Source: Paraspadella gotoi | Lineage: Eukaryota; Chaetognatha | DNA length: 64,000 nucleotides | NCBI GenBank assembly: GCA_051294375.1 | Contig: CM119269.1 | Coordinates: forward strand, 1,814,537 to 1,878,536 | Direction: 5' to 3' | Part shown: in pieces, positions 22,573-34,440 of the stretch | How positions within the stretch are numbered: the stretch's first letter is position 1 | How the letters are laid out: the number at the start of each line of letters is the position of its first letter | The notes under the pieces: generated by a model | Databases searched by the model: none | What the model was told of the DNA's origin: nothing | The model's input: only the letters and a program-made list of their open reading frames with translations | Made by a program: the position numbers and the translations under genes

Positions 22573-22618
22573 CGTCGACGACGACGACGACCACGATGTT
22601 TCATTTTATGACGATTAA
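22502..22618 (+). CDS. Acidic reading frame directly after the Ser/Thr-rich exon
   Basis: Open in the frame one base off the upstream exon: EDHEDGFSDNEF, an Asp run, then HDVSFYDD and a stop at 22616-22618. The start of this frame abuts the putative donor. Either it is intronic GAT repeat, or the true exon continues here and the assembly has one base too many near 22499. Confidence 0.25.
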
Positions 22619-22619
22619 A

Positions 22620-23436
22620 ACTTTAGCAAAGAAACGAAAATGAAATAACTTTTTAACAAAGTTGACGCCGACGAAGGATTTTGAATTCGACCAGAGGAGT
22701 AACGACATTGAATCGCTCTTTCTGTTATACTCGTTGCTCTTATTCTAGTTAAAAATCATTGTAGAAAATGTATTTAAATTTTCTATGCCTTTTGGGTCCC
22801 GTGTTCGAGGCGTCGCCCGTTCAAATTAGTACAACGTGAGTTTTTGTCTAACTATTATTTTATTATTATTTGCATTATCAAAAACCCGTATAAATTTAAA
22901 TTCTAACGGTAACATGATTCGATCGTGAATGAAAATGTATCAAAAAAGCCAGAATAAAGATAACATTGACCTTAAAAAAGACTGCTTCAGTCACTCAAAA
23001 AGACCGGTCTTATAATTTGACCGAGAGAGAAAGATAGGCGAGGCATAATATTTCTACAATCATTTTAAAAACTACTTATCTATCACTTTCGTTGTAATGT
23101 TTGTTTTCTCGATATTCTCTGAATATTGGACAAATANNNNNNNNNNNNNNNNNNNNNNNNNNNNNNNNNNNNNNNNNNNNNNNNNNNNNNNNNNNNNNNN
23201 NNNNNNNNNNNNNNNNNNNNNNNNNNNNNNNNNNNNNNNNNNNNNNNNNNNNNNNNNNNNNNNNNNNNNNNNNNNNNNNNNNNNNNNNNNNNNNNNNNNN
23301 NNNNNNNNNNNNNNNNNNNNNNNNNNNNNNNNNNNNNNNNNNNNNNNNNNNNNNNNNNNNNNNNNNNNNNNNNNNNNNNNATAATAATAATAATAATAAT
23401 AATAATATATATTAAAAAAAATATATGTATAATAAA

Positions 23437-23467
<31 letters not shown>

Positions 23468-23905
23468 NNNNNNNNNNNNNNNNNNNNNNNNNNNNNNNNN
23501 NNNNNNNNNNNNNNNNNNNNNNNNNNNNNNNNNNNNNNNNNNNNNNNNNNNNNNNNNNNNNNNNNNNNNNNNNNNNNNNNNNNNNNNNNNNNNNNNNNNN
23601 NNNNNNNNNNNNNNNNNNNNNNNNNNNNNNNNNNNNNNNNNNNNNNNNNNNNNNNNNNNNNNNNNNNNNNNNNNNNNNNNNNNNNNNNNNNNNNNNNNNN
23701 NNNNNNNNNNNNNNNNNNNNNNNNNNNNNNNNNNNNNNNNNNNNNNNNNNNNNNNNNNNNNNNNNNNNNNNNNNNNNNNNNNNNNNNNNNNNNNNNNNNN
23801 NNNNNNNNNNNNNNNNNNNNNNNNNNNNNNNNNNNNNNNNNNNNNNNNNNNNNNNNNNNNNNNNNNNNNNNNNNNNNNNNNNNNNNNNNNNNNNNNNNNN
23901 NNNNN
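22620..23905. other. Intron-like sequence with ATA microsatellite and two gaps
   Basis: AT-rich sequence, then N gaps at 23138-23380 and 23468-23905 separated by an AAT trinucleotide tract. The second gap abuts an exon and probably hides its 5' end and possibly the first cysteines of the CRD. Confidence 0.7.
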
Positions 23906-24005
23906 CCCGGATGGAGCGAAGCCGAACATCCGGGGGCCTGGATGGAAGCGATTCTGCGTCAACACGTGGCGGAAGTGGAGAGCGTCAAACGCGGCGCCTC
24001 CGAAG
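23906..24005 (+). CDS. CRD exon (5' part lost in an assembly gap): middle of a Frizzled-type cysteine-rich domain
   Basis: Open from the gap edge to a good donor (CGAAG|GTAGGG). It encodes PGWSEAEHPGAWMEAILRQH and VAEVESVKRGASE, with one base left over. The arrangement Pro-x-(helix with acidic/hydrophobic spacing) fits the segment between cysteines 2 and 3 of Frizzled-type CRDs, where a PN-x-x-GH motif is followed by helices. The leftover base plus the next exon's first two bases give a GAT codon, so it reads in phase into the exon at 26569. The helix motif is weak alone; the phase and the partner exon carry the case. Confidence 0.5.
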
Positions 24006-26424
24006 GTAGGGGACTGTGGTCTGGGTGGGCACTGGGCGGGGATAAACGCGTGGGCGCGTGGAGGAAAATGAGGCGTGGCCCGACGTCATTTCGCGTCAAA
24101 AAGCGACAAAGATGAGGCTATTTATAAAAGGGAAAGAAGTTGGCGTTTGGGGATGAGAAAAGGATCGGGGGAAGTTGGGATGGAGAGGCCGAGTGGGTGG
24201 GAAGGGATCGGCGAAAGAGAGACATGTGGTCGAAATGAGGTATAGATATCTGAAGTCGTGCATTGCAATACGTTCAACCCGCCTATAAGCATGTAAGTAA
24301 CCTTCAGTCGTGACCCGATGGCTCATGACTCATGGCTCATGACCATTAGGTGCTGGGATCGATCCGCAATGGTACCTACCCTGCGGGAAGCGTGAGGACA
24401 GCGCTGAACCTTTTTGGGAGCGTGGAAAACCATCCAACCATCAAGCCCAGGACCCTTTTCATAGCTGTTAGAGGGGGTTAAAAAAGTTACGGATAGCGCC
24501 ATATCCAGGATACGTGAATGCGAGTAAGAAGGAAATGTGGGAGAAGTAAAAAGGAAAAGGGTTCAGTGATGTCAGGAAGAAGACGAGGTCAAAGGGTCGA
24601 GTCGAAATGGAGTCATAAAGCGAAGGGGGGAAAGAAGTAAGAAATGTGCTTTAAACGGGTGTGTCGATGCTTGGGTGGGAAAACTTGGGTAAGTTAAGGG
24701 ACGAATCGATAGAGAAAATAAAGATAAGAATACGAGACGTCGAAGCGATGGAATGAGATGCGGNNNNNNNNNNNNNNNNNNNNNNNNNNNNNNNNNNNNN
24801 NNNNNNNNNNNNNNNNNNNNNNNNNNNNNNNNNNNNNNNNNNNNNNNNNNNNNNACGGAAGAGACGGTGAGGAAGCGAAAGAGGACGAAAACGGATATAA
24901 AGAGGTTGTTACAAGCAGACGAATGTCGTTGGCGAAATGTTTTCAATTTTGAGTCGATGCTTCAACCTTCATAACCTCTGCGTCTTGGGCGGAATTTTAT
25001 TGCGTCAAAACGACTTTTATATCTAAAGTCTCGGCGACAAAATATTTGGCGCGACCGCGTTGGGGGAGGGAGACTTCAAACTCTCTCTCTCTCTNNNNNN
25101 NNNNNNNNNNNNNNNNNNNNNNNNNNNNNNNNNNNNNNNNNNNNNNNNNNNNNNNNNNNNNNNNNNNNNNNNNNNNNNNNNNNNNNNNNNNNNNNNNNNN
25201 NNNNNNNNNNNNNNNNNNNNNNNNNNNNNNNNNNNNNNNNNNNNNNNNNNNNNNNNNNNNNNNNNNNNNNNNNNNNNNNNNNNNNNNNNNNNNNNNNNNN
25301 NNNNNNNNNNNNNNNNNNNNNNNNNNNNNNNNNNNNNNNNNNNNNNNNNNNNNNNNNNNNNNNNNNNNNNNNNNNNNNNNNNNNNNNNNNNNNNNNNNNN
25401 NNNNNNNNNNNNNNNNNNNNNNNNNNNNNGGAAAAGTGTATTTCCGGTCTTCATCTCCTTTTTTTATCCTTCTCTTTTTTTCTGAGAGGTGGAGGATTTT
25501 TCCTCTTTTTTTCTCTCTAGTCATAAAGATGCCCCCCTTTGGGGCTAAACTAGAAAGCGGGATGAAAAAATTAAAAACAAAAAAGAAGAGAGAGAAAAAG
25601 GTGGAGGGTGGGAGAGGAGGCGTGGCTGAACTGTAGAGTCGCGCTCGGAATTTTTTTGACGGAAATGGAAAACTAATTACAAACCGCAACGAAAAATATG
25701 AAGAAGTAATTCACTCGGGGTTTTTTTTTAATTCACTGTTTATATATGGAAAACATTTGAAAACATGCAGTTTGAATGTTAAACAAGTTAATTTCTCACT
25801 TTTAAAGTTAAGTCTTAGAATTTCTACCATGTGAAAGTATGTATGTTAATTAAAATTCGGTTCCGATATACTACTAAGAATCAGATCAAAATGTTAAAAA
25901 AGATGTAAAAAGAACATTGCCAAAAATATATCTGATATTTGATCCCAGCTCTCGTCCTCTCGCTCACCCTCTCCTTCTTAACTTGCAACCAAAAAAAAAA
26001 ANNNNNNNNNNNNNNNNNNNNNNNNNNNNNNNNNNNNNNNNNNNNNNNNNNNNNNNNNNNNNNNNNNNNNNNNNNNNNNNNNNNNNNNNNNNNNNNNNNN
26101 NNNNNNNNNNNNNNNNNNNNNNNNNNNNNNNNNNNNNNNNNNNNNNNNNNNNNNNNAAAAAAAAAAAGTCGAGCCGAGATTATTTTTTTTTCTTTTTCTT
26201 TCTTTTTTTCTCGGTTGTAATTTCGCTTTCCACCTTTTTAGTTTTCCGAGGTTTTTTCTAAGTCTTATTTCGCTCTATTTATGCTTTTTTTTTCAAAGTC
26301 TTATTCCACTCTATTTATGCTTTTTTTTTCATTTTGTTGTCCCAAATATTATGAAATATCGGCGAATCAAAAAATACATTTTATTTTTTCTTTCTATTTT
26401 CATTCTTCTTTTTTCTTTTTAGTT

Positions 26425-26504
<80 letters not shown>

Positions 26505-26568
26505 TCCTTGTCTTTTCTCCACTTTTTGATCTTTCTCATCCAACTTTTCAACTTCTCTCCCCACACAG
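24006..26568 (+). other. Intron between the two CRD exons
   Basis: GTAGGG donor to CCACACAG acceptor. It contains a tRNA-like repeat candidate (see 24330-24420), N gaps at 24764-24854, 25095-25429 and 26002-26156, and a long TTTC microsatellite (26422-26506). Confidence 0.5.
24330..24420 (+). mobile_element. Possible tRNA-derived SINE fragment
   Basis: GATGGCTCATGACTCATGG resembles an A box, and GGGATCGATCC about 45 bp downstream resembles a B box (GGTTCGANTCC type). No flanking duplication or tail was seen. Confidence 0.25.
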
Positions 26569-26680
26569 ATTGCCGCCACCTCGTCTCTCTCTTCTTCTGC
26601 CTCATGCACGCCCCGTCCTGTTATTCCTCTCGTCTCGCCATCGCGCCCTGCCAAGAGTTTTGCTTCCATCTCAGAGACAG
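26569..26680 (+). CDS. CRD exon: second half of a Frizzled-type cysteine-rich domain
   Basis: Preceded by a strong acceptor (TTCTCTCCCCACACAG). It encodes DCRHLVSLFFCLMHAPSC, then CQEFCFHLRDR, and a following C if translation continues. This is the classic C-x(8)-C-x(6)-C...PC-x(3)-C-x(6)-C pattern of Frizzled CRDs (FLCxxxxPxC ... PCxxxC). It resembles the CRDs of collagen XVIII or secreted Frizzled-like proteins at least as well as those of Frizzled receptors. CRDs bind Wnt lipid, sterols or other hydrophobic ligands outside the cell. The donor is uncertain: CAG|GTGTCT at 26681 leaves the last cysteine to the next exon, whereas read-through keeps it but enters a TCG repeat and a gap (26728-27100). 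No seven-helix region of a Frizzled receptor is seen. Confidence 0.65.
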
Positions 26681-27100
26681 GTGTCTCTCTTCATCGTCGC
26701 CATCATCGTCGTCGTCGTTGTCGTCGTNNNNNNNNNNNNNNNNNNNNNNNNNNNNNNNNNNNNNNNNNNNNNNNNNNNNNNNNNNNNNNNNNNNNNNNNN
26801 NNNNNNNNNNNNNNNNNNNNNNNNNNNNNNNNNNNNNNNNNNNNNNNNNNNNNNNNNNNNNNNNNNNNNNNNNNNNNNNNNNNNNNNNNNNNNNNNNNNN
26901 NNNNNNNNNNNNNNNNNNNNNNNNNNNNNNNNNNNNNNNNNNNNNNNNNNNNNNNNNNNNNNNNNNNNNNNNNNNNNNNNNNNNNNNNNNNNNNNNNNNN
27001 NNNNNNNNNNNNNNNNNNNNNNNNNNNNNNNNNNNNNNNNNNNNNNNNNNNNNNNNNNNNNNNNNNNNNNNNNNNNNNNNNNNNNNNNNNNNNNNNNNNN

Positions 27101-27700
27101 CGCGGTCCTTCCCTCCGTCTCCTTGGCCGTCCCCCCCCCGGCGCCCTGGGCTGGCGGCTCCGGGGCTCGCGGGGCGCCGGGGCGGGGCGGGCGCGCGCGC
27201 GCGCGCGCGCGCGCGCGCCGCGCGCGCGCGCGCGCGCGCGCGCGGCGCGCGCGCCGCGCGGCACGCGCGCGCGAGCCGCGCGCAGCGCGCGCGCGCGGCG
27301 CGCCGCGCCGCGCGCCCACGCGCGCGCGCGGGGCGCGCGCCGGCGCCCCCCCGCGCGCTCCTTTCCCCGCCCCACCCAGCACCCCGCGCCCGCGCGCCCC
27401 TGGCGTGCCCGCGGCGCCCCCCTCCCTTTTTCGCCGGTGCGTTTTCTTTCTTCCGGTGGCCGCGGGCCGCCCGCGCGGCGGTGCCGCGGGCCCGGCGCGA
27501 CGGGCCGTGGCTCCGCGGAGCGCGCGCGCGTCGGGCCGTGGCCGCGGGCGCGGCCGCGAGGCGTTGGCCGCCGGGGGCGCGCACCGCCGGCGGAGGTTGC
27601 CCCCGGCGGCCGGCGGGCGCGCCCGCGGGCGTGGCGCGCGGGGGCGCTCGCCGCGCTCGCGCGGAGGCGTCGCCGGGCGGGAGAGAGAGAGTGGAAGAGG
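27101..27700. repeat. Extreme GC-rich block with (CG)n tract
   Basis: After an N gap, 600 bp of very high GC with a near-pure CG dinucleotide tract (27190-27330). All six frames are open and give Arg/Ala/Gly/Pro nonsense. It ends abruptly at a GA-rich stretch (27680) and returns to AT-rich sequence by 27780. Not supported as coding. Confidence 0.8.
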
Positions 27701-27779
27701 GAGAGAGAGAGGGATGTGGTTCACAGGGAGAGGGAGGAATGGGAGAGTGGAGGGGGGGTGAGCGGCCCTTGTGAAAGAA

Positions 27780-28154
27780 ATTAAAGCGAGTTGGTATTAA
27801 GCATTAACAAAACTATATTGAATACCAAATAAAAATTAATCAAACAAGCAATGAAATATAAATTGAGTTAAATATAAACCATGACGATAAAGTTGCCANN
27901 NNNNNNNNNNNNNNNNNNNNNNNNNNNNNNNNNNNNNNNNNNNNNNNNNNNNNNNNNNNNNNNNNNNNNNNNNNNNNNNNNNNNNNNNNNNNNNNNNNNN
28001 NNNNNNNNNNNNNNNNNNNNNNNNNNNNNNNNNNNNNNNNNNNNNNNNNNNNNNNNNNNNNNNNNNNNNNNNNNNNNNNNNNNNNNNNNNNNNNNNNNNN
28101 NNNNNNNNNNNNNNNNNNNNNNNNNNNNNNNNNNNNNNNNNNNNNNNNNNNNNN

Positions 28155-28187
<33 letters not shown>

Positions 28188-28495
28188 GCTCCTGGCGAAC
28201 GAATCAATAATTGAAAGGAATGAACGCATTCACGTCATGGAAGTGGAGACGCAAATGATAAAGCGATTTTTAACTCTATTTCGTTAATTATTGATAGTTT
28301 TAATTATCCATTATTAATCATTGAAAAATGATATATTGGAAACGAGGGAGAGAAACAGAGAGAGATTGAACAGTTTGAAATCTAGTTCTCATAAATCTCA
28401 AAAAAATATATACACACACATAAGAATACCGAATGGCTCTGGTCTTTAGGCCCATGGCGATTGGCAGATGGCATTACCGATGACTAATCACTAAT
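27780..28495. other. Intron-like AT-rich sequence with gap
   Basis: N gap 27899-28154 abuts a GA microsatellite. The remainder is single-copy and has no recognised feature. Confidence 0.6.
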
Positions 28496-28498
28496 TAG

Positions 28499-28644
28499 CC
28501 GATGGCACCGGAAGCTGGCGCCAGCTGGAATTCCGGGAATCGGCTAATTTAGAGTCTGGCTTGGAGAACAGGTCGGAGATTTTGAGGCTTAGTTTCGAGA
28601 ATTTACATCCGCGGATTTTTGAGCGGCTGAGTTTTCCTATTGAG
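28499..28644 (+). CDS. Candidate exon of unknown domain
   Basis: Open from about 28495 to a strong donor (TTGAG|GTAAGT) at 28645. It encodes DGTGSWRQLEFRESANLESG and, towards the end, LRLSFENLHPRIFERLSF. The acceptor is uncertain: ATTAG at 28498 preceded by a branch-point-like TGACTAAT, or the CCAG at 28524. It ends at a codon boundary. Composition is protein-like and non-repetitive, but I recognise no family. By position it would belong to the CRD-containing gene. Confidence 0.35.
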
Positions 28645-28795
28645 GTAAGTTTCGGAAACTCGACTCTGTCCTTTCGGAAAAGTTCCGACAGAGGGCTNNN
28701 NNNNNNNNNNNNNNNTCGTCGTCGTCGTCATAGCCACAGCAATAACACTTTATCCACGAGCCGTTCTAACACTCTTGACTCAACTCTGATCGCAG

Positions 28796-28867
28796 GACGT
28801 TTCAGGTCTTCCGGAACGAGCTGACTTTTTCGGACCAGACATTGCCGATATCCAAGATACATCATTC
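28796..28867 (+). CDS. Candidate exon, 3' end unresolved
   Basis: Acceptor CTCTGATCGCAG ends at 28795. In the phase left by the previous candidate exon it reads DVSGLPERADFFGPDIADIQ, then hydrophobic and Ser-repeat sequence and a stop. No good donor is visible before that, and a competing acceptor (TTTCAG at 28806) opens another frame. Listed because the join with the previous exon is in phase. Confidence 0.2.
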
Positions 28868-28869
28868 TT

Positions 28870-29575
<706 letters not shown>

Positions 29576-29743
29576 ATTTTTCCTCCATCGCCTGGTTGTC
29601 CTGCAACGTTCTCCCGCCACGGAGCGTCTCCACCGGTTGCCTCGCCCCGGACTCGGCCTCGTGGGCGGAAGTTGCCGATAGGGCGAAGGAGGAGGAGGAG
29701 GAGGAGGAGGAGGAGGATTCATTCGACGACTCTACTTTTTCAG
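29576..29743 (+). CDS. Candidate exon: two cysteines followed by an acidic tract
   Basis: Follows a C/T-rich tract and CCCCAG acceptor. It encodes FSSIAWLSCNVLPPRSVSTG, CLAPDSASWAEVADRA, a Glu run (GAG repeat), then DSFDDSTFS, ending at CAG|GTTTGT with one base over. That base joins in phase to the GAS1-like exon at 35004 (which starts with two bases), giving a Ser/Asp-rich linker of natural appearance. The Glu run is a microsatellite and could be chance. Alternatively TTTTTCAG at 29743 is an acceptor. Confidence 0.35.
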
Positions 29744-29865
29744 GTTTGTTGTTCGGTCGTTGTTGTTGTTGTCGTTTCTCTTTTAGTTGTTATTGTGATC
29801 GGTGAAGGTTGATGGTCGTGAAATCGGCTCAAATGGTCGGACGATGATCTCTCGCCCACGAGCCT

Positions 29866-29955
29866 TTGCCACTTTGCCACTTTTGCCACTTTGCCACTTT
29901 GCCACTTTTGCCACTTTGCCACTTTGCCACTTTTGCCACTTTGCCACTTTGCCTT
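29866..29955. repeat. TTTGCCAC short tandem repeat
   Basis: About ten copies of an 8-10-bp unit (CACTTTGC with CACTTTTGC variants). Confidence 0.9.
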
Positions 29956-30078
29956 GTTTATCGCTCTGGTCCGGCTCGAGTTCGCAATTCCTGTGCTTTG
30001 AACCGAGATCCAGTTTTATTTTTGTTTACGACGATAATTAAGACGAGGATGATGACGACGACGACAAGGACAACCTTC

Positions 30079-30112
<34 letters not shown>

Positions 30113-30267
30113 AGTCGAGGCAATTAACATGAAAGACTTACTTCTAGCGTCACTCCAAAAACGATGAAGAGGACAAGACTCGGAAGGGAATATTAACAAT
30201 AATCATTTTGATTAAAACAAACTTTACCCTCGATGCCATCGAGGAGAAAGTCTTCTCATTCGTAAAT

Positions 30268-30550
30268 GACAACGACTCAATTCAACAAACGACGCTAAAG
30301 AGGACGAAGACGAAAACGCGACGAACGACAATGTGGACGAAAACGAGTTCGAGACCAACATCTATCATTACGACTCCGATAACGACGAAGACGAAGAAGA
30401 TGTGTCAACCAACAAAGATGATGACGCCTTTCGAACAGCAAACAACAACCACGATGACGACGACGACGACGAAGACCCGATCAAAAACGCGCGGGTCTTC
30501 GTTGGCGAGAGAATCAACAACAAAAGATCATCGCTTCTTTCTTCTCGCGC
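30268..30550 (+). CDS. Candidate acidic Asp/Asn-rich exon
   Basis: Open frame reading STNDAKEDEDENATNDNV, then NEFETNIYHYDSDNDEDEED, and after an Asp run NARVFVGERINNKRS, up to a possible donor (GCGCG|GTAATA). The non-repetitive parts look protein-like and use G/C-ending codons, as in the other candidate exons. However, GAC/GAA repeats are common in this region, no clear acceptor is seen, and no domain is recognised. Confidence 0.25.
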
Positions 30551-30719
30551 GGTAATAGTCGTCGTCGTCGTTGTTGTTGTTAAATATCTTCTCGCGAGAG
30601 AAATAATACGTATTTCTTTGTTTTTGTTATCACCTCTCGTAAAAAATTTATTAAGAGGACGATGTAGAGTGTGCAACTGTGCACAGTGTGCAAGTAGGTA
30701 ATTCTTAAGCGTCGCTCCT

Positions 30720-32822
30720 TCCTTTTAGATATCGGCCTCGTTGTTGTTGTTGTTGTTGTTGTTCTGATTATTATTTTTAGATCATGGGGTTTTCTGGAAG
30801 CAACGGAGTCCGGGCGGGCGTGGAGGTGAATTTCCAAAGGGTGAAAGTTGATCCAGGAAACGACGAATTTGACAAAATGGCGCAATACTATTGAGGTGCT
30901 GATGGCGAAAATGGGTCGGCGACTTGCCGCATTGAGGAATAAGAAATGGCAACGACGGTAATACTTTGGCAATTTGGAAAAGAAAAGAAGAAAGGTTTTC
31001 GCTAAATGGATGAAAAAGGAATAGGAAAAAAAAATTGGGGTAAAGTCCCAAAAATAAGGTCGTTGCTGAAGATAAGTTGGATGTGACTCGATGGAAAAGG
31101 GTTCGTCGGGTGGAACGTGATTGGGGTGAGGTGAGGTGAGGCGGGGTGGGGGTGAGGCAATGACGCCGTAAATGACGAGTGAAGAAGAAGAAGAAATCTT
31201 TTTTTGCTTTTTCACGAAGACGAGATGAAAGTTGCATAATTTCATGTTGTTGTTGTTGTTGTTGTTGTTATTATTGTTGTGTTTTTTTTTCAACGGAAAT
31301 GTTTGTAATGAGTGTGTTTTGTGGTGAATTTTGTGAGTTGGGGTTGTGAGTCTACGCTCACGTAGAAGAAAAAAAAGTTTGTTTCGGCCGTTTGCGTCGG
31401 CGGCGCCGAAAAATACGAGGCTGGACCGGATCGACCTTGGAACTCGTTCCCTCCTTGATGAATGGGAATATCCAAGGCAGAATAAATCACGTGTAGCCCT
31501 GGATAAACGAATCGCGGGTCGTCTGGGATAAATAAATCTCGGGAGAAAATATAAATCACGCGTATCCCGAAAAAATTTGAGAGGTGCAAAAGTAGAATGA
31601 ACTAATTACGGTTCTTCAATTAAATATATATTTGGAGATCATTACTTCTGTAACTTAACAACGAAAATACGGCTTTGTAAATCAAACAGGTTCATATCCG
31701 GATATAAATAAATAATTATTTCTAGAAAACTAAATATTCTGGTAGAATCTTTTACTAATCTTTTAGCCGCGACTCAGACTTTCACTTTGAACGAAAGTTT
31801 ATTTATTTTTTGTTATAAAATATGAAGGTTAAAAAAAAACGACAAAATTTTCTCGTCTCAGTATAAGTTTCCTCAGAAAAATTATATTTCTATTTCCCAT
31901 TTCTATTTTTTTTTTTTCAAAAACTTTCACGGTCTCCCCTTAAAAAATCCCTCCCACCTTCGTACCCTCGGCGGCAAAAAGAGGAATAAAAATGGAGAAT
32001 AAAAAAAAAGGGAAATCCCGCTGGGCGGTTTATTATCTCGTTAAGGGGTTTCTCTTTTCCGCTAGATGTTGTTCTAACGCAATTTTAATATTTACTAACT
32101 CTCCAACGTCTTTGGCGCCGTGGGAAGGTTTCCCTGCCAGAGACTATTTTTTTTTGCTCGCTTACGACGACGCCACCTGATGGTGGATGGATGGATGGTA
32201 GAAGTTGGGGGTGAGGGTTGCGGGATTAAAGATGGAGAGAAGATATAATAATAATAATGGGAATGGGAGGAAAGGAATGACGATATTACTAGAGTAAAAG
32301 ATGGGAAATTGTAGAAGAGAAGAAAGAAAAAGAATCAGAATCATATTCATAATTTTAGGATGAGAGTAAAAAAGGGAATCAAAGAGTATTGGACTAAAAA
32401 GGATGTGAAATTGTGAATTTCGATTTGATTTGATTTATTATGGTAAAAATGTGAAAGTTTAACACAATACGATTGTTAATGAGCTTTACAATGTACATTT
32501 TAGCGTATGAAAAGGTAGTTGAAAAGGGAGCTGCTTCGATGTAATAGATGGGAGAATCTTCAGACAACAAAGTCGTCGAAATGACTTCTCGTCGCCAGTT
32601 TTACTCTGGATTTCTTTTTCTTTTCATGTCGGTCGGTCTGTCTGGAGTTCTTTCTTTCGGCCGTCTGCCCGTCCGTCCGTCCGACCCTTTTTCTATTTAT
32701 CATTCTTTCCTCCCTTTTTCTCCTCTCACTTTCTTTGGATGGATTGTGTTCACCATCGTCCGATCTCTCGTTTTTACGGGGAATTGGAGAGAAAGAGGGA
32801 GACAGAGAGGGAGATGCAGGGG

Positions 32823-32870
<48 letters not shown>

Positions 32871-33030
32871 AAAGAAAGAGAGAAACCTATTTCACTTATA
32901 GCTACGTCTTTTGACCCTCCTCTTGATACTTTAAAGAAGGGAAGTATTTGTTAATCCAAGTCGGTGATTCATCGTCGTCTGCTTCGCTTTTTTTCGTCTT
33001 TGTCTTCTTCGTCGTCGTCGTCGTCAGCCT
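30720..33030. other. Spacer with GTT, GA and other microsatellites
   Basis: GTT tracts at 30740-30765 and 31243-31280, an ATCC-like repeat at 32185, and a GA tract (32828-32868). I see no supported exon. Confidence 0.6.
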
Positions 33031-33074
33031 TTTTGTTTACGGGCCCGTAGTCTTGCTGAAGTCATGATCTCCGT

Positions 33075-33270
33075 GGGACTAAGTATGATTGTGATAAATA
33101 TGATTATGATTGTGATGAATATGATTATGATTGTGATGAATATGATTATGATTGTGATGAATGAGATTATGATTGTGATGAATATGATTATGATTGTGAT
33201 GAATGAGATTATGATTGTGATAAATATGATTATGATTGTGATGAATATGATTATGATTGTCGTCTTCATT
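33075..33270. repeat. 21-bp minisatellite, about 9 copies
   Basis: Units ATTATGATTGTGATGAATATG with GAG/AAA variants. Because 21 is a multiple of three it makes matching false peptide repeats on both strands. Confidence 0.95.
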
Positions 33271-33313
33271 GTCATTACATCTGTCATTAGATCATGGGGT
33301 CTTCGTGGTAGTG

Positions 33314-33314
33314 G

Positions 33315-33370
<56 letters not shown>

Positions 33371-33385
33371 GTCGTCGTTAACGTC
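33314..33385. repeat. (ATC)n / (GTC)n microsatellite
   Basis: About 18 ATC units passing into GTC units. Confidence 0.95.
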
Positions 33386-33859
33386 GTCGTATCGGCATCT
33401 TTGTCTCTCCGGTCTTCTTCGTCGTATCCGTTTAATACTCTCGGCGTCCGATGTTGATATAAATGGAATTTTCATCTCTGGCGCCGGCGCCATAAAAGAA
33501 GGTCCCATCGGTCATTCGGATTCCACTTCGTCCCAGTTTTCTCTCTCTCTCTCTCTCTCTTTTTTTTTCAGTTTGATGTCATTAATTCTCCTAACTGCTT
33601 TGAAAACGGATTCCTCTACGTGAATTGAAAAAAACTTAACAACAAATATTGCGATTTATCTAAAACAAGAAATCTTGAGTGGCGGACGAATGAATGTGTG
33701 AGTTTGTACAGATGGATATTGGCCAGATGTCACTGGTGTCACGGACGATTGAATTTTTTTGTGAATGGCAGTGGAACTGTTTCCTGAGTGAAGAACGATT
33801 CACGTAATCAAATTCCAAACTCGTTTCCGGTTGATTTTTGAAACGACTAATGGTGGACT

Positions 33860-34040
33860 GAAATCCACTAAGCGTTCATCAGCGGCCATTAGTACAGGAG
33901 GCAAGTCATTCGCCTCCCAACCCAAAGGTCCGTGGTTCTCGCCCGGTGGTCGCCAGGCAGTTAAGACGGACGGGACGCTTAACCTGTCTGTAACACGGTG
34001 TAACAGCCTGATCAGAAGCTCAGGGAGTGCTTATATTGAA
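33860..34040 (+). mobile_element. Possible tRNA-like SINE
   Basis: Non-repetitive GC-richer segment with a tRNA-like layout: AGCGGCCATTAGTACAGG (A-box-like), a GGAGGC...GCCTCC hairpin at the anticodon-arm position, and GGTCCGTGGTTCTCGCCC as a degenerate B box. I saw no duplication of it in the window and no poly-A tail. Confidence 0.25.
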
Positions 34041-34409
34041 CAGCTCTGTCACTTACACATAACAATAATTATTTTCTCTTCACTTTTTTTTAATTTTTTT
34101 GGAAAATATTCTTTAGCAGATTTGGTTTGGAAAGGAAAAAGCGATTATGCAAAGGATCCTGACTCCAACGGTCACGTTTGAACGCTTATTTTCTATTAAA
34201 TTAAAACGAAACACCACTTGTCTCATTTTAAAAAAAAAATTATTATAATTTTTGTTCTTTTATTCTTTTTTCTTTTGCCAGCGACTGAACGCTTTACGCG
34301 GTCTCTATGCAAAGAAGGTTCGTGCGTTGGATTGATTTATACCTTTTCTCTCTACTCTCATCTGTCTACTCATCTCTCTCATCTCTCTCGGCTCTCTCTT
34401 CTCATCGAT

Positions 34410-34440
<31 letters not shown>

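Noticed and set aside
26569-26680. Reading the CRD exon as part of a Frizzled receptor
   Set aside because: No seven-transmembrane exon or KTxxxW motif is found downstream; only the CRD itself is supported.
26621-27784. Long Arg/Ala/Pro-rich ORFs on both strands across the GC block
   Set aside because: Open in all frames because of GC richness and scarcity of stops, and partly made of N; not proteins.
33064-33381. Methionine/isoleucine-rich ORF that looks like a repeat membrane protein
   Set aside because: A 21-bp minisatellite plus an ATC microsatellite; no start context or splice sites.
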